Shown: positions 6,976 to 14,953, numbered from the stretch's first letter. The stretch: 64,000 nt of DNA from Saccharopolyspora_C sp040643635 (GCF_040643635.1 NZ_JBEYUS010000017.1:22824-86823); one strand, 5' to 3'. Numbers and translations are program-made. The notes: generated from the letters alone by a model not told the origin.

Positions 6976-8139
6976 GTGGAGACGTTCCGCATCCAGGTTC
7001 CGCAGGAGGAGCTCGACGACCTCGACCGTCGGCTGGCGCACGTCCGCTGGCCGGACGAGGTCGCGGGCACCGGCTGGCGCCACGGGCCGCCCGTCGCCTA
7101 CCTGCGCGAGCTCGTCGAGCACTGGCGGCACCGCTACGACTGGCGCGCCCAGGAGGCGCTGCTCAACGCGCACCCGCAAGCCACCACCGAGATCGACGGG
7201 CAGCGCGTGCACTTCCTGCACGTCCGCTCCCCCGAGCCGGACGCGCTGCCGCTGCTGCTCACGCACGGCTGGCCCAGCTCGATCGCCGAATACCTCGACG
7301 TGATCGGTCCGCTGACCGATCCGCGGGCGCACGGCGGCGACCCGGCGCAGGCCTTCCACCTGGTCATCCCATCCCCGCCCGGCTACGGGTTCTCCGGGCC
7401 CACCACCGAGTTCGGCTGGGGAGCGGAGCGCATCGCGCGGGCGTGGATCGAGCTGATGCACCGCCTCGGCTACCGGCGCTACGGGGTGCAGGGCGGCGAC
7501 TGGGGTACCTGGATCTCCCGCGAGGTCGCGCTGCGCGCCCCGGACCGGGTCGTCGGCGTGCACACCAACGGGATGATCACCTTCCCCACCGGCGCGCCCG
7601 GTGAGATGGACGAGCTCACGGAGGTGGACCACGCGCGGATGGCGTCGTGGGAGCGCTACATGAACGAGCTCTACGGCTACAAGCTCATCCAGTCCACCAA
7701 GCCGCGGTCGCTGGCGTTCTCGCTGGCGGACTCCCCGGTGGGGCAGCTGGCGTGGATCGTCGGAGCCCTGCGGGAATGGACGGATTGCGTCGAGTCCCCG
7801 GACGAGGCGCTCGGCGTCGACCGGATCCTGACCACGGTGATGCTGTACTGGCTGACCGGCACGGCGCACTCCTCGGCGCGGTCTTTCGTGGAGACTCCCG
7901 ACACCGCCGAGCACGCCGAAGCCGAAGGTGCGCTGGCCGGGCTCGAAGTCGGCGAGGTCCCGCACGGCGTAGCGGTGTTCCCGAAGGACGTGCTCGCCCC
8001 CGTGCGCCCCTTCGCGGAACGCCTCAACAACATCGTCCGCTGGACCGAGCACGACCGCGGCGGAACCTTCCCCGCCACCGAAGTCCCGGACCTGTTCACG
8101 GCCGACGTCCGCGAGTTCTTCACCTCCCTGCCCCGCTGA
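6976..8139 (+). CDS. epoxide hydrolase family protein (EHN + alpha/beta hydrolase)
   Basis: 387 residues. Residues 1-110 form the EHN lid domain (TFRIQVPQEELDDLDRRL, then RWPDE), followed by an alpha/beta-hydrolase core with HGWPSS at 97-102 and the nucleophile elbow GGDWGTW with Asp175. Architecture and length match microsomal-type epoxide hydrolases, which open epoxides to diols through an Asp-His-Glu triad. At the place where the family normally has GGHF, this protein reads DRGGTFPATEVPDLF: Thr364 replaces the expected catalytic His, so activity is doubtful or uses another base. GTG at 6976 has GGGGAGG six bases upstream. A TGTACCGTACA palindrome lies in its promoter. Confidence 0.85.
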   Translation: METFRIQVPQEELDDLDRRLAHVRWPDEVAGTGWRHGPPVAYLRELVEHWRHRYDWRAQEALLNAHPQATTEIDGQRVHFLHVRSPEPDALPLLLTHGWPSSIAEYLDVIGPLTDPRAHGGDPAQAFHLVIPSPPGYGFSGPTTEFGWGAERIARAWIELMHRLGYRRYGVQGGDWGTWISREVALRAPDRVVGVHTNGMITFPTGAPGEMDELTEVDHARMASWERYMNELYGYKLIQSTKPRSLAFSLADSPVGQLAWIVGALREWTDCVESPDEALGVDRILTTVMLYWLTGTAHSSARSFVETPDTAEHAEAEGALAGLEVGEVPHGVAVFPKDVLAPVRPFAERLNNIVRWTEHDRGGTFPATEVPDLFTADVREFFTSLPR

Positions 8140-8174
8140 CCGCCCCGCCCGCCCGACACGAGCCTTCGGCCGCC

Positions 8175-8225
8175 GAGTGAACGGACCGTTCGTCCAGTGG
8201 GATTGGGCAAACGGTCCGTTCACTC
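8175..8225. repeat. 51-bp nested palindrome, copy 1
   Basis: Arms GAGTGAACGGACCGTT and AACGGTCCGTTCACTC pair perfectly over 16 bases around a 19-base centre. Each arm itself contains the smaller palindrome AACGGACCGTT. It is nearly identical to the copy at 8269-8319 and could act as a two-way terminator between convergent genes or be a protein-binding or mobile repeat. Confidence 0.8.
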
Positions 8226-8268
8226 CAACCGCTCTCGCCGCTCTGAGGGCGAAGCGACGCCGATAAGC

Positions 8269-8319
8269 GAGTGAACGGACCGTTCGTCCAGTGGGATTGA
8301 GCGAACGGTCCGTTCACTC
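8269..8319. repeat. 51-bp nested palindrome, copy 2
   Basis: Same element as 8175-8225, 94 bases further on, with changes only in the centre. Here the pairing extends to 18 bases, GAGTGAACGGACCGTTCG with CGAACGGTCCGTTCACTC. The centre TCCAGTGGGATT is shared. Both copies lie between the convergent genes ending at 8139 and 8344. Confidence 0.8.
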
Positions 8320-8343
8320 GGGAGCGGTGCGGGTGGGGTGGGT

Positions 8344-8562
8344 TCAGAGGTAGACGAGGGCGAGGTCGTAGAGCGGGCCGAAGCGTTGGGCGGCGCGGCG
8401 CGCCGAGCCGAAGGTGGCGACCCGGCTCTTGCCGCCCGCGCGCAAGTAGAGGACGGCGTGGCCGTCCGGCAGTTCCATGCCCCAGAAGTGGACCTGCTCG
8501 GGGTCGGGTTCCTCGGTGTCGGGGTCGATCTCGGCCAGGCCGAACAACTTCGCGCGTGCCAT
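8344..8562 (-). CDS. small conserved-looking hypothetical protein
   Basis: 72 residues from ATG at 8562, with GGGAGGAG about 8-14 bases upstream. A longer frame would add 16 residues without a better ribosome site. The sequence MARAKLFGLAEID, then FWGMELPDGHAVLYLRAGGKSRVATFGSARRA, suggests a compact alpha/beta protein with alternating hydrophobics and no signal or membrane helix. No family recognised. It is divergent from the XRE-family regulator at 8722, and small proteins next to such XRE/DUF397 pairs are common in actinomycetes, so it may belong to the same module. Function unknown. Confidence 0.6.
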   Translation of the reverse strand: MARAKLFGLAEIDPDTEEPDPEQVHFWGMELPDGHAVLYLRAGGKSRVATFGSARRAAQRFGPLYDLALVYL

Positions 8563-8721
8563 GGGGTGCTCCTCCCGATCAGCGGACAACTCGGGAACCA
8601 CTGTCCACACGGGACTCGCGTGTCTCCGGTGCGCAGGTGTGGATCACCGGATTCGGGAATCCCGCTGCCGGAATCCCGCTGCGATCATGGTGGCGGCATC
8701 GAAGCCCGCCCGGGAGGTCCG

Positions 8722-9555
8722 GTGGCCCGCACCAGTCCCACGTTCCGCCGGCGACGGCTCGCGCGCACCATCAAGCGGCTGCGCGAGCAGGCCGGGATGA
8801 CCCAGGACCGGGCCGCGATCGAGCTGGACATGTCCAAGAGCGCGTTGAGCCGCAAGGAGACCGGCGAAACCGCGGCCACCGTGCACGAGGTGCGCTCGAT
8901 GATGGACCTCTACGACGGCTACGACCCCGATGTCCTCGAACTCGCCCGTGCCGCCAAGCAGAAGGGCTGGTGGCGGGCGTACGGAGTGGAAGATCGTGGC
9001 TATGTCGACTTGGAGACCGAGGCGTCGCACGTCCGCGAGCTCTCCCTCATGTACATCCCCGGCCTCCTCCAAACCGAGGACTACATGCGGGCGATCTTCG
9101 CCGGCGACCGGCTGAACCGGACTAAGCAGGAACTCGATGACCAAGTAGCGGTCCGGATCATTCGGCAGGAACAGCTCATCGATCCCGAACGTCCCTTGAA
9201 GCTGACCGCCGTCGTTGACGAGGCCGCGTTCCGTCGGCCCATGGTCGAGCGGCGGGTCCTGCGGGAGCAGCTGATGTGCGTACTCGAAGCGACGCGCTCA
9301 GAAAACATCGATCTGCGCGTGCTCGCCGCATCAGCCGGACCGCATATCGGGCTCGACGGTGCGTTCACCCTGCTGGAGTTCCCGGACCTGGCCGATCGCG
9401 ACATGTTGTACATCGCGCACCCTGCGGGGTCGATTCATGTTGAGAAGGACGGCGAAGTGCGCCGCGCTAGGCTGGTCTTCGAGCAGCTGTGGGCACATGC
9501 GTTGTCGGCTGACGCCACGGTCGATTTGATCGACCGGGTGGTCCGTGAGCTGTGA
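8722..9555 (+). CDS. XRE-family helix-turn-helix regulator with DUF5753-type C-terminus
   Basis: 277 residues. Residues 10-65 form a lambda-repressor-like HTH (LREQAGMTQDRAAIELDMSKSALSRKETGE). The rest carries the long C-terminal domain of actinobacterial XRE proteins, recognised by ELSLMYIPGLLQTEDYMRAI and a later HVEKDGEVRRARLVFEQLWAHAL. Such regulators are usually paired with a small DUF397 protein, as here: the next gene starts right after the stop. Relatives in Streptomyces (WhiJ and AbaA-type loci) affect development and antibiotic production. GTG at 8722 has CGGGAGG upstream. From about 9000 the GC content is lower than in the flanking housekeeping genes, which fits a mobile accessory module. 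Confidence 0.85.
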   Translation: MARTSPTFRRRRLARTIKRLREQAGMTQDRAAIELDMSKSALSRKETGETAATVHEVRSMMDLYDGYDPDVLELARAAKQKGWWRAYGVEDRGYVDLETEASHVRELSLMYIPGLLQTEDYMRAIFAGDRLNRTKQELDDQVAVRIIRQEQLIDPERPLKLTAVVDEAAFRRPMVERRVLREQLMCVLEATRSENIDLRVLAASAGPHIGLDGAFTLLEFPDLADRDMLYIAHPAGSIHVEKDGEVRRARLVFEQLWAHALSADATVDLIDRVVREL

Positions 9556-9579
9556 GTGCTGCGAGCCGAGCGAGGCGCG

Positions 9580-9846
9580 ATGTATTCGGTCGATCTATCG
9601 TCCGCGGACTGGAAGAAGACGAGTCGCAGCGGCGGCGGAAACAATGGCAATTGCGTCGAAGTCGCGTCCGCGCTGGCAATATGGCGAAAGAGCAGCCGCT
9701 CTGGTGGTGGTACTGGGAACAACTGCGTCGAGGTCGCCTTCGCCGGGCCTGCGGTGGCGGTGCGGGACTCGAAGGAGCCCGCCGGCCCCGCCCTCGCCTT
9801 CTCCGCGAAGGCGTGGAGTGCGTTCCTCCGGCGCTTGCCGCACTGA
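9580..9846 (+). CDS. DUF397 protein with internal duplication
   Basis: 88 residues from ATG 9580; a GTG at 9556, directly after the regulator's stop, is the alternative. DUF397 signature WKKTSRSGGGNNGNCVEVA occurs first at about residues 10-28 and again as WRKSSRSGGGTGNNCVEVA at about 35-53, followed by the usual VAVRDSKEPAGPALAFSAKAWSAF. The first copy stops right after the CVEVA strand, so this is a 1.5-fold protein created by a partial duplication. DUF397 proteins are partners of the upstream XRE regulators and are thought to modulate them. Coupled expression with the preceding gene is likely. Confidence 0.85.
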   Translation: MYSVDLSSADWKKTSRSGGGNNGNCVEVASALAIWRKSSRSGGGTGNNCVEVAFAGPAVAVRDSKEPAGPALAFSAKAWSAFLRRLPH

Positions 9847-10210
9847 GCCCGCCGCCTCGCGGGATCAGTCCTCCACCAACCAGCCGGGTCGAAGGACAAC
9901 GGGAACGGGACCTCGGCCTCGAACGGCGGCGCCTTGGCGTGCACCTGGCATCCAGCGTCGCCCGAGCGCGGCGCCACGACCTCGGCTTGAGCCCGCGAGC
10001 GTTGTCGAGCCGAGCACTCGAACCTGGGAACGAATGCTGGTCACCGCGCGTGCTCGGCGGTTCGGAAGTATCCCCGTTCTCGCGATTAGGACCACCGGGT
10101 CGGGTGGCAGATCGAGGTGGAGCGCGCTGAGTCGACCTTCACCCCGTAGGACTGAAATCGGCGATCGACACAGCTCGGCGCCACACCCACAGGACGACGG
10201 AGAGGTAGTC
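9847..10210. other. gap without recognised gene
   Basis: 364 bases between the DUF397 gene and the secreted-protein gene. Open frames here overlap each other with no consistent coding signal. The 3' part is the leader of the next gene, with GGAGAGG about 10 bases before its ATG. No strong hairpin or repeat was found. Confidence 0.4.
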
Positions 10211-10450
10211 ATGCAGCTCTCGAAGTTCGCGAAGACCGCAGCCACCGCCGGAATCATGCTCGGCCTGAGCGCCCTCGCCGCCCCCGCGGCGCTCGCCGAC
10301 GGGTACGTCACCAACAACCAGGACGGCACCAACGTGGGAGTGCACCACAGCGGGGTGAACGGCAACGGTGCGGGCAATGACAGCAGCAAGGCCGGCTGGC
10401 ACAAGGGCATGCCGGTGAGCGACTTCGTCGCCGGGAAGATCGCCGGCTGA
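10211..10450 (+). CDS. small secreted protein
   Basis: 79 residues with a clear Sec signal peptide: MQLSKFAKTAATAG, a hydrophobic core, and cleavage after APAALA. The mature part is about 49 residues, rich in Asn, Gly and His (TNNQDGTNVGVHHSGVNGNG), and ends DFVAGKIAG. No Cys, no known domain. GGAGAGG precedes the ATG. Short secreted peptides of this type are common in filamentous actinomycetes and function is unknown; the bias toward Gly/Asn suggests a flexible or amyloid-like surface peptide, which is speculation. It is a single-gene unit ended by the terminator at 10512. Confidence 0.7.
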   Translation: MQLSKFAKTAATAGIMLGLSALAAPAALADGYVTNNQDGTNVGVHHSGVNGNGAGNDSSKAGWHKGMPVSDFVAGKIAG

Positions 10451-10511
10451 CCTCGCGCACCGCGAGATCCGGTCGCGGACCCCGCCACCTCACCGGGGTC
10501 GGACCGAACGG

Positions 10512-10546
10512 AGAAGGGGCAGGCCTGCGACGGGCCTGCCCCTTCT
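10512..10546 (+). terminator. terminator, left twin of the toxin-antitoxin flanks
   Basis: Arms AGAAGGGGCAGGCC (10512-10525) and GGCCTGCCCCTTCT (10533-10546) pair over 14 bases. It is almost identical, including flanking GAACGG/GCTCG context, to the hairpin at 11677-11711 on the other side of the HTH/PIN cassette. Confidence 0.8.
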
Positions 10547-10639
10547 GCTCGTCCGGGTATTGCGTGTGTTGCGATTGTTTCGGATACTGCGTTTGTTCGG
10601 AAGTGTTCGGCTCAGGCCGCAGTGCAGGAGGGATTCGGC

Positions 10640-11098
10640 ATGAACTCGCTCGCGCTCGACCCGATCCAACCGGACGGGGCCGATGCGGCCGTCGCTGACG
10701 AAGCGCTGCAACGGATCAAGGGCTACCTCGGCAGGCATCGAGACCAGCGCAGCGTCCCGCTCGTCGTGGAGGACGACGGGTGCGAAACGTTGATCGTCCC
10801 CCGTGGCGCTGTCGAACTGCTGGCCCGCGTGCTCGCCCACATGGCGGCGGGTACCGGCGTGTCCGTCGTGCCGTCCCACGCCGAGCTGACCACGCAGCAG
10901 GCGGCGGAGATGCTCAACGTCTCGCGTCCGTTCCTGGTCGGGCTGCTGGAAGCCGGGGAGATCGACTACCGGAAGGTCGGCACGCATCGCCGAGTCCGGG
11001 CTGAGTCGGTCCTCGCCTACTTGCGCGAGGACGACAAGCGTCGCCGCGAGGCCGCCGACGAGCTGACCCGGCTCACCCAGGAGATGGGACTCGACTGA
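10640..11098 (+). CDS. helix-turn-helix antitoxin, excisionase-type
   Basis: 152 residues. The central segment ELTTQQAAEMLNVSRPFLVGLLEAGEIDYRKVGTHRRV (about 92-130) is a MerR/excisionase-like winged helix as in antitoxins paired with PIN toxins; the N-terminus is an acidic helical region. The stop is followed after 2 bases by the PIN-domain gene, the usual translationally coupled antitoxin-toxin order. It should bind and neutralise the PIN protein and repress the operon. ATG 10640 has CAGGAGGGA 7-15 bases upstream; the GTG at 10622 is less likely. The pair is bracketed by twin terminator hairpins. Confidence 0.8.
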   Translation: MNSLALDPIQPDGADAAVADEALQRIKGYLGRHRDQRSVPLVVEDDGCETLIVPRGAVELLARVLAHMAAGTGVSVVPSHAELTTQQAAEMLNVSRPFLVGLLEAGEIDYRKVGTHRRVRAESVLAYLREDDKRRREAADELTRLTQEMGLD

Positions 11099-11100
11099 CC

Positions 11101-11655
11101 GTGGCGTTCACCGTCGTCTACGACGCCAACGTCCTGTACCCGAGCACACTGCGGGACTTGCTGATCAGGCTCGCGCAGGCGGGGCTCGTGCAGGCCGAGT
11201 GGACGGATCAGATCCTGGACGAGACGTTCCGGAACCTGCGTCGGAACCGCCCGGACCTCGATCCGCGGAACCTCGATCGCACGCGCGAGCTGATGCTGCG
11301 GGCGGTGCGGGACTGCCTGGTCAAGGGCTACGAGCCGCTGATCGACGTGCTCGATCTACCGGATCCGGACGACCGGCACGTGCTCGCGGCGGCGATCAAG
11401 GCGCGTGCGCAGTTGATCGTCACGTGGAACCTGAAGGACTTCCCCGCGGAAGCCCTGGTGAGCTGGCAGGTCGAAGCGAAGCATCCGGACGCTTTCGTGC
11501 TGGACCAGATCCACTTGGACCACGCGGCGGTGTACGCGGCTCTGCAGCGGATGGCGGACTCGTGCTCCGCTCCGCCCCTGACGGTGGGCGACGTCCTCAG
11601 CAGGTTGGGGCGCGACGGGCTGGTGGAATCGACAGCCGCGTTGCAGGCGATGTGA
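11101..11655 (+). CDS. PIN-domain toxin (VapC-like ribonuclease)
   Basis: 184 residues. PIN fold with acidic residues for Mg binding: Asp8 in VVYDANVLYPS, Glu in DQILDETFRNL, Asp in LPDPDDRHVLAAAI and the Asn/Asp cluster VTWNLKDFP. These enzymes cleave RNA, often tRNA or rRNA, and are held inactive by the upstream partner. It is longer than classic VapC (about 130) because of a C-terminal helical extension (residues 140-184), typical of the COG1569-like group encoded with excisionase-type antitoxins. GTG start 2 bases after the antitoxin stop. Cytoplasmic; target not determinable. Confidence 0.85.
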   Translation: MAFTVVYDANVLYPSTLRDLLIRLAQAGLVQAEWTDQILDETFRNLRRNRPDLDPRNLDRTRELMLRAVRDCLVKGYEPLIDVLDLPDPDDRHVLAAAIKARAQLIVTWNLKDFPAEALVSWQVEAKHPDAFVLDQIHLDHAAVYAALQRMADSCSAPPLTVGDVLSRLGRDGLVESTAALQAM

Positions 11656-11676
11656 GCTTCGAGCGGTGCTGAAACG

Positions 11677-11711
11677 AGAAGGGGCAGGCCCGCCACGGGC
11701 CTGCCCCTTCT
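11677..11711. terminator. terminator, right twin
   Basis: Arms AGAAGGGGCAGGCC and GGCCTGCCCCTTCT again, differing from the left twin at 10512-10546 only in the loop. It separates the plus-strand toxin gene from the convergent etfD-like gene, whose stop is 13 bases away, and can serve both. Confidence 0.8.
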
Positions 11712-11723
11712 GCTCGGTGCGGG

Positions 11724-14045
11724 TCAGTTCTCGGACTTGTCCTGGTCCGGGAGGGGGGTGCCGGTCGGTTCGGCGTCGGTGGGGACGTCGGCCTTGCCGT
11801 TGGCTTCGGCTTCGCCGCCGGTCTCCGCGGGGTCGTCGGCGACCGGGGCGGAGGCGCCGTCGCCGCCGCGCTTGACCGAGGAGAGCAGCAGCTGCGCGAC
11901 GTCGATGATCTCGACGCTCTCCGAAGCCGCCCCTTCGTTCTGGCGGGCGGTGAGACCGTCGTTGAGCATCACGCGGCAGAACGGGCAGCCGGTGGCGATC
12001 TTCTGGGGCGCGGTGCCCAGCGCCTCGTCGACGCGCTCCACGTTGATGCGCTTGCCGGTCTTCTCCTCCATCCACATGCGGGCGCCGCCCGCGCCGCAGC
12101 ACATCGAGCGGTCGCCGTGCCGCGGCATCTCGCGGAAGTTCGCGCCGGAGGCCCCGACCAGGTCGCGCGGCGGCGTGTAGACCTTGTTGTGGCGGCCCAG
12201 GTAGCAGGGGTCGTGGTAGGTGACGTCCTCGGCGACCGGGGCGACCGGGACGAGGCGCTTCTCCCGCACCAGCTTGTTCAGCAGCTGGGTGTGGTGCACG
12301 ACCTCGAAGTTCCCGCCGAGCTGCGAGTACTCGTTGGCGAGGCTGTTGAAGCAGTGCGCGCAGGTCGCGACGATCTTGCGCTTGCCGGGCTCGCGGCCCT
12401 CGAACACCGAGTTCAGCACCTCGACGTTCTGCTGGGCGAGCATCTGGAACAGGAACTCGTTGCCCGCGCGCCGCGCCGGGTCGCCGGTGCAGGTCTCCTC
12501 GCCGCCGAGCACGGTGTACTTCACCCCGGCCATGTGCAGCAGTTCGGCGACGGCGCGGGTGGTCTTCTTGGCGCGGTCCTCGAAGGCGCCGGCGCAGCCG
12601 ACCCAGAACACGTACTCGGTGTCGTCGGCGAGCTCACCGTCGAAGACCGGCACCTCGAAGTCCAGGTCCTCGGTCCAGTTCAGCCGGTCCTTGGAGTTCT
12701 GGCCCCACGGGTTGCCCTTGTTCTCCAGGTTCTTGAACATCCCGCCGAGCTCGGTGGGGAAGTTCGACTCGATCAGCACCTGGTAGCGGCGCATGTCGAC
12801 GATGTGGTCGACGTGCTCGATGTCCACCGGGCACTGCTCGACGCAGGCGCCGCAGGAGGTGCAGGCCCACAGCACCTCGGGGTCGATGACGCCCATCTCC
12901 TCGGGGCCGCCGACCAGCGGGCGCTCCGCCTCGGCCAGCGCGAGCGCGTTGATGCCCGCGAGCTTCTCCTCGGCGCCGTCACCGGTGATGCCGACCTCGT
13001 CCCCGGCCATGTCCTTGCTGCCACCGGCGAGCAGGTACGGGGCCTTGGCGTAGGCGTGGTCGCGCAGCGAGGTGATCAGCAGCTTCGGCGACAGCGGCTT
13101 CGCGGTGTTCCAGGCGGGGCACTGGGACTGGCAGCGACCGCACTCGGTGCAGGTCGTGAAGTCCAGCCAGCCCTTCCACTTGAAGTCCTCGACCTTGCCG
13201 ACGCCGAACACGTCCTCGTCGGGGTCGGCCTCTTCGAAGTCGAGCTCCTTGCCGCCGGACATCATCGGCTGCAGCGCGCCCAGCGCCCGGCCGTCGCCGA
13301 CCTCGCGCTTGAAGTAGATGTTGAAGAACGCGGTGAAGCGGTGCCAGGCCACGCCCATCGTGATGTTCGAGGCGATCACGATCACCCAGATCATCGCGGA
13401 CAGGATCTTGAAGCCGGCGAAGATCGAGATCGCGGCGGTGCTGGACGGGAGGATGCCGCCGAGCGCGTAGGTCAGCGGCGAGGACCAGAACGGCGCCTCG
13501 AACAGCCCGGAGGCCTGCTTGAACGCCCGCAGGCCCATGATCCCGAAGCCTTCGAGGACCACGACGGCCTCGACGAAGTAGGCCTGCCCGAAGTTGGAGC
13601 CCTCGAACCGGGACACCCGGTCCGCGCGCCGCGGGTGGTTCAGCTGGCGCACCCCGATCAGCCAGAACCCGCCGAGCACCGTGGTGATGCCCAGCAGTTC
13701 GACGATCAGGTTCCACGGGCCGAACCAGCTCAGCAGCGGGGTCTCGAAGGTCGGCACGAAGACCTCGAAGTAGGCCTCCAGCACGCTCAGGCTCAGGCCG
13801 CCGAAGCCGACCATCACGAACCAGTGCGCGACGCCGACGTGGCCGAACTTGAGCATCTTGGTGTGGCCCAAGATCTCCTTGACCATGTTGCCGAACCTCG
13901 CCCCGAACGGGCCGCGCCTGGTCGGGTCCGGTTGTCCGAGGCGAATGGACGAGATCATCCGCCGCACGGTCTTGACGACCATGACCACCGCGACGGCCGT
14001 CACGGCCAGGCAGATCAGGCCCAGGACCAGCTGCAGAGCACCCAT
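11724..14045 (-). CDS. etfD: membrane Fe-S oxidoreductase, EtfD-like (heterodisulfide-reductase type)
   Basis: 773 residues. Five or six N-terminal membrane helices (to about residue 260) form a NarI/HdrE-like cytochrome-b-type anchor; then two 4Fe-4S motifs, CTECGRCQSQCP and CTSCGACVEQCP, then two CCG domains with HDPCYLGRHNKVY and MCCGAGGARMW. The layout equals Mycobacterium tuberculosis Rv0338c (EtfD), reported to pass electrons from ETF in fatty-acid oxidation to the membrane quinone pool. The C-terminal 50 residues are acidic and low-complexity. ATG 14045 has GGAGG ten bases upstream; an ATG at 14060 lacks one. A TTACCGATCGGTAA palindrome in the promoter suggests TetR control. Confidence 0.88.
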   Translation of the reverse strand: MGALQLVLGLICLAVTAVAVVMVVKTVRRMISSIRLGQPDPTRRGPFGARFGNMVKEILGHTKMLKFGHVGVAHWFVMVGFGGLSLSVLEAYFEVFVPTFETPLLSWFGPWNLIVELLGITTVLGGFWLIGVRQLNHPRRADRVSRFEGSNFGQAYFVEAVVVLEGFGIMGLRAFKQASGLFEAPFWSSPLTYALGGILPSSTAAISIFAGFKILSAMIWVIVIASNITMGVAWHRFTAFFNIYFKREVGDGRALGALQPMMSGGKELDFEEADPDEDVFGVGKVEDFKWKGWLDFTTCTECGRCQSQCPAWNTAKPLSPKLLITSLRDHAYAKAPYLLAGGSKDMAGDEVGITGDGAEEKLAGINALALAEAERPLVGGPEEMGVIDPEVLWACTSCGACVEQCPVDIEHVDHIVDMRRYQVLIESNFPTELGGMFKNLENKGNPWGQNSKDRLNWTEDLDFEVPVFDGELADDTEYVFWVGCAGAFEDRAKKTTRAVAELLHMAGVKYTVLGGEETCTGDPARRAGNEFLFQMLAQQNVEVLNSVFEGREPGKRKIVATCAHCFNSLANEYSQLGGNFEVVHHTQLLNKLVREKRLVPVAPVAEDVTYHDPCYLGRHNKVYTPPRDLVGASGANFREMPRHGDRSMCCGAGGARMWMEEKTGKRINVERVDEALGTAPQKIATGCPFCRVMLNDGLTARQNEGAASESVEIIDVAQLLLSSVKRGGDGASAPVADDPAETGGEAEANGKADVPTDAEPTGTPLPDQDKSEN

Positions 14046-14096
14046 GCTCGCGGCCTCCATGTTCGGGGGTTGTCCGTTTGAGGAGCGTACGCCTTA

Positions 14097-14110
14097 TTAC
14101 CGATCGGTAA
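14097..14110. promoter_or_regulatory. TetR-type operator TTACCGATCGGTAA
   Basis: A perfect 14-base palindrome 52 bases upstream of the etfD-like start. Palindromes of this type (ACCGATCGGT core) are used by TetR repressors of fatty-acid and acyl-CoA metabolism in actinobacteria, in line with the predicted role of the gene. The regulator itself is not obviously in the window. Confidence 0.55.
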
Positions 14111-14479
14111 CCAGCGGGGCTCCGGCGTGGTGGGAACGGGGTGATTCTGCGCAACCCCCTGCCGAAAAACTAGTTGGGCGATCGTGCAGCTTTGCGCTCG
14201 GGGGGATGTTCGCCGTGGTGGCGGCCACGGCGTAACGGCACCGAGTGCCGCGTTCTCGCTGCTGAGTGCACCATCCCGGGTCGCATCGGCGCCACCGCCG
14301 CGCCGCGGACCCCGCCGCACGACGCCCGATGCGGACGAGTGCGACGTTCACCACTTACTCCCGAACCGGCCGGCGTTCGATCGACACGAGCTCCCGGACG
14401 TCCGCCGCCGCGTAGCCTGAGAGCTCTCGGACGAGCGGCGATCGGACGTCGCGACGTCATCGAGCCGTGGGGGAACACG
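14111..14479. other. divergent promoter region, no gene seen
   Basis: About 370 bases between the etfD-like gene (minus) and the DUF1707 gene (plus). Overlapping frames in all directions show no consistent coding signal. The only clear element is the palindrome at 14097-14110 at its edge. Confidence 0.4.
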
Positions 14480-14953
14480 ATGGACGACGCCGAGCACCCC
14501 GCCCTGCGCGTGTCCGACGCCGACCGCGACCAGGTCGCCGAGCGGCTGCGGGCGGCCTTCGACGAGGGCCGGCTGGGCCTCGCCGAGTACGACGAGCGGG
14601 TACGCGACGCCTACGCGGCCGTCACCAGGGCCGATCTGGTGCCGCTCACCGCGGACCTGCCCGCCGCCGAGCCCGCCGCCGCGCCACCGGCCAAGCGGTT
14701 CCGCGTGCCGCCGATCTCCAAGGAGTGGCGGGACTGGGGGCGGACCGCGGTCCTGCTGGTCGGGATCTGGCTCGTGATCTCGCTGGCCGGCGGCGGGCCG
14801 ATCTTCTTCTTCCCGATCTTCCCGCTGGGCATCTGGGCCATCGCGCTCGTCTCGCAGGCGTTGTTCGGGAAGGACGACGAGGACTCCGACGAGGACGGCG
14901 GCTCCGGCGACGAGGACGGCGACGAGCCGGACGCGCGCCGGTCGGAGCGCTGA
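14480..14953 (+). CDS. DUF1707-domain membrane protein
   Basis: 157 residues. Residues 8-60 are a DUF1707 domain: LRVSDADRDQVAERLRAAFDEGRLGLAEYDERVRDAYAAVTRADL is its full signature (about positions 9-53). Two hydrophobic segments follow (TAVLLVGIWLVISLAGGG and FFFPIFPLGIWAIALVSQALF, about 90-130), then an acidic Asp/Glu/Gly tail. The domain is a small three-helix module near membranes in actinobacteria; function unknown. The ATG lies after GTGGGGG. Separated by 87 bases from the SMR pump gene, it is probably independent. Confidence 0.8.
   Translation: MDDAEHPALRVSDADRDQVAERLRAAFDEGRLGLAEYDERVRDAYAAVTRADLVPLTADLPAAEPAAAPPAKRFRVPPISKEWRDWGRTAVLLVGIWLVISLAGGGPIFFFPIFPLGIWAIALVSQALFGKDDEDSDEDGGSGDEDGDEPDARRSER

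Noticed and set aside
12117..14081. 654-codon open frame on the plus strand opposite the EtfD-like gene
   Set aside because: It is the antisense shadow of a well-supported Fe-S oxidoreductase gene; its translation is Arg/Gly/Val/Asp-biased and matches no family.
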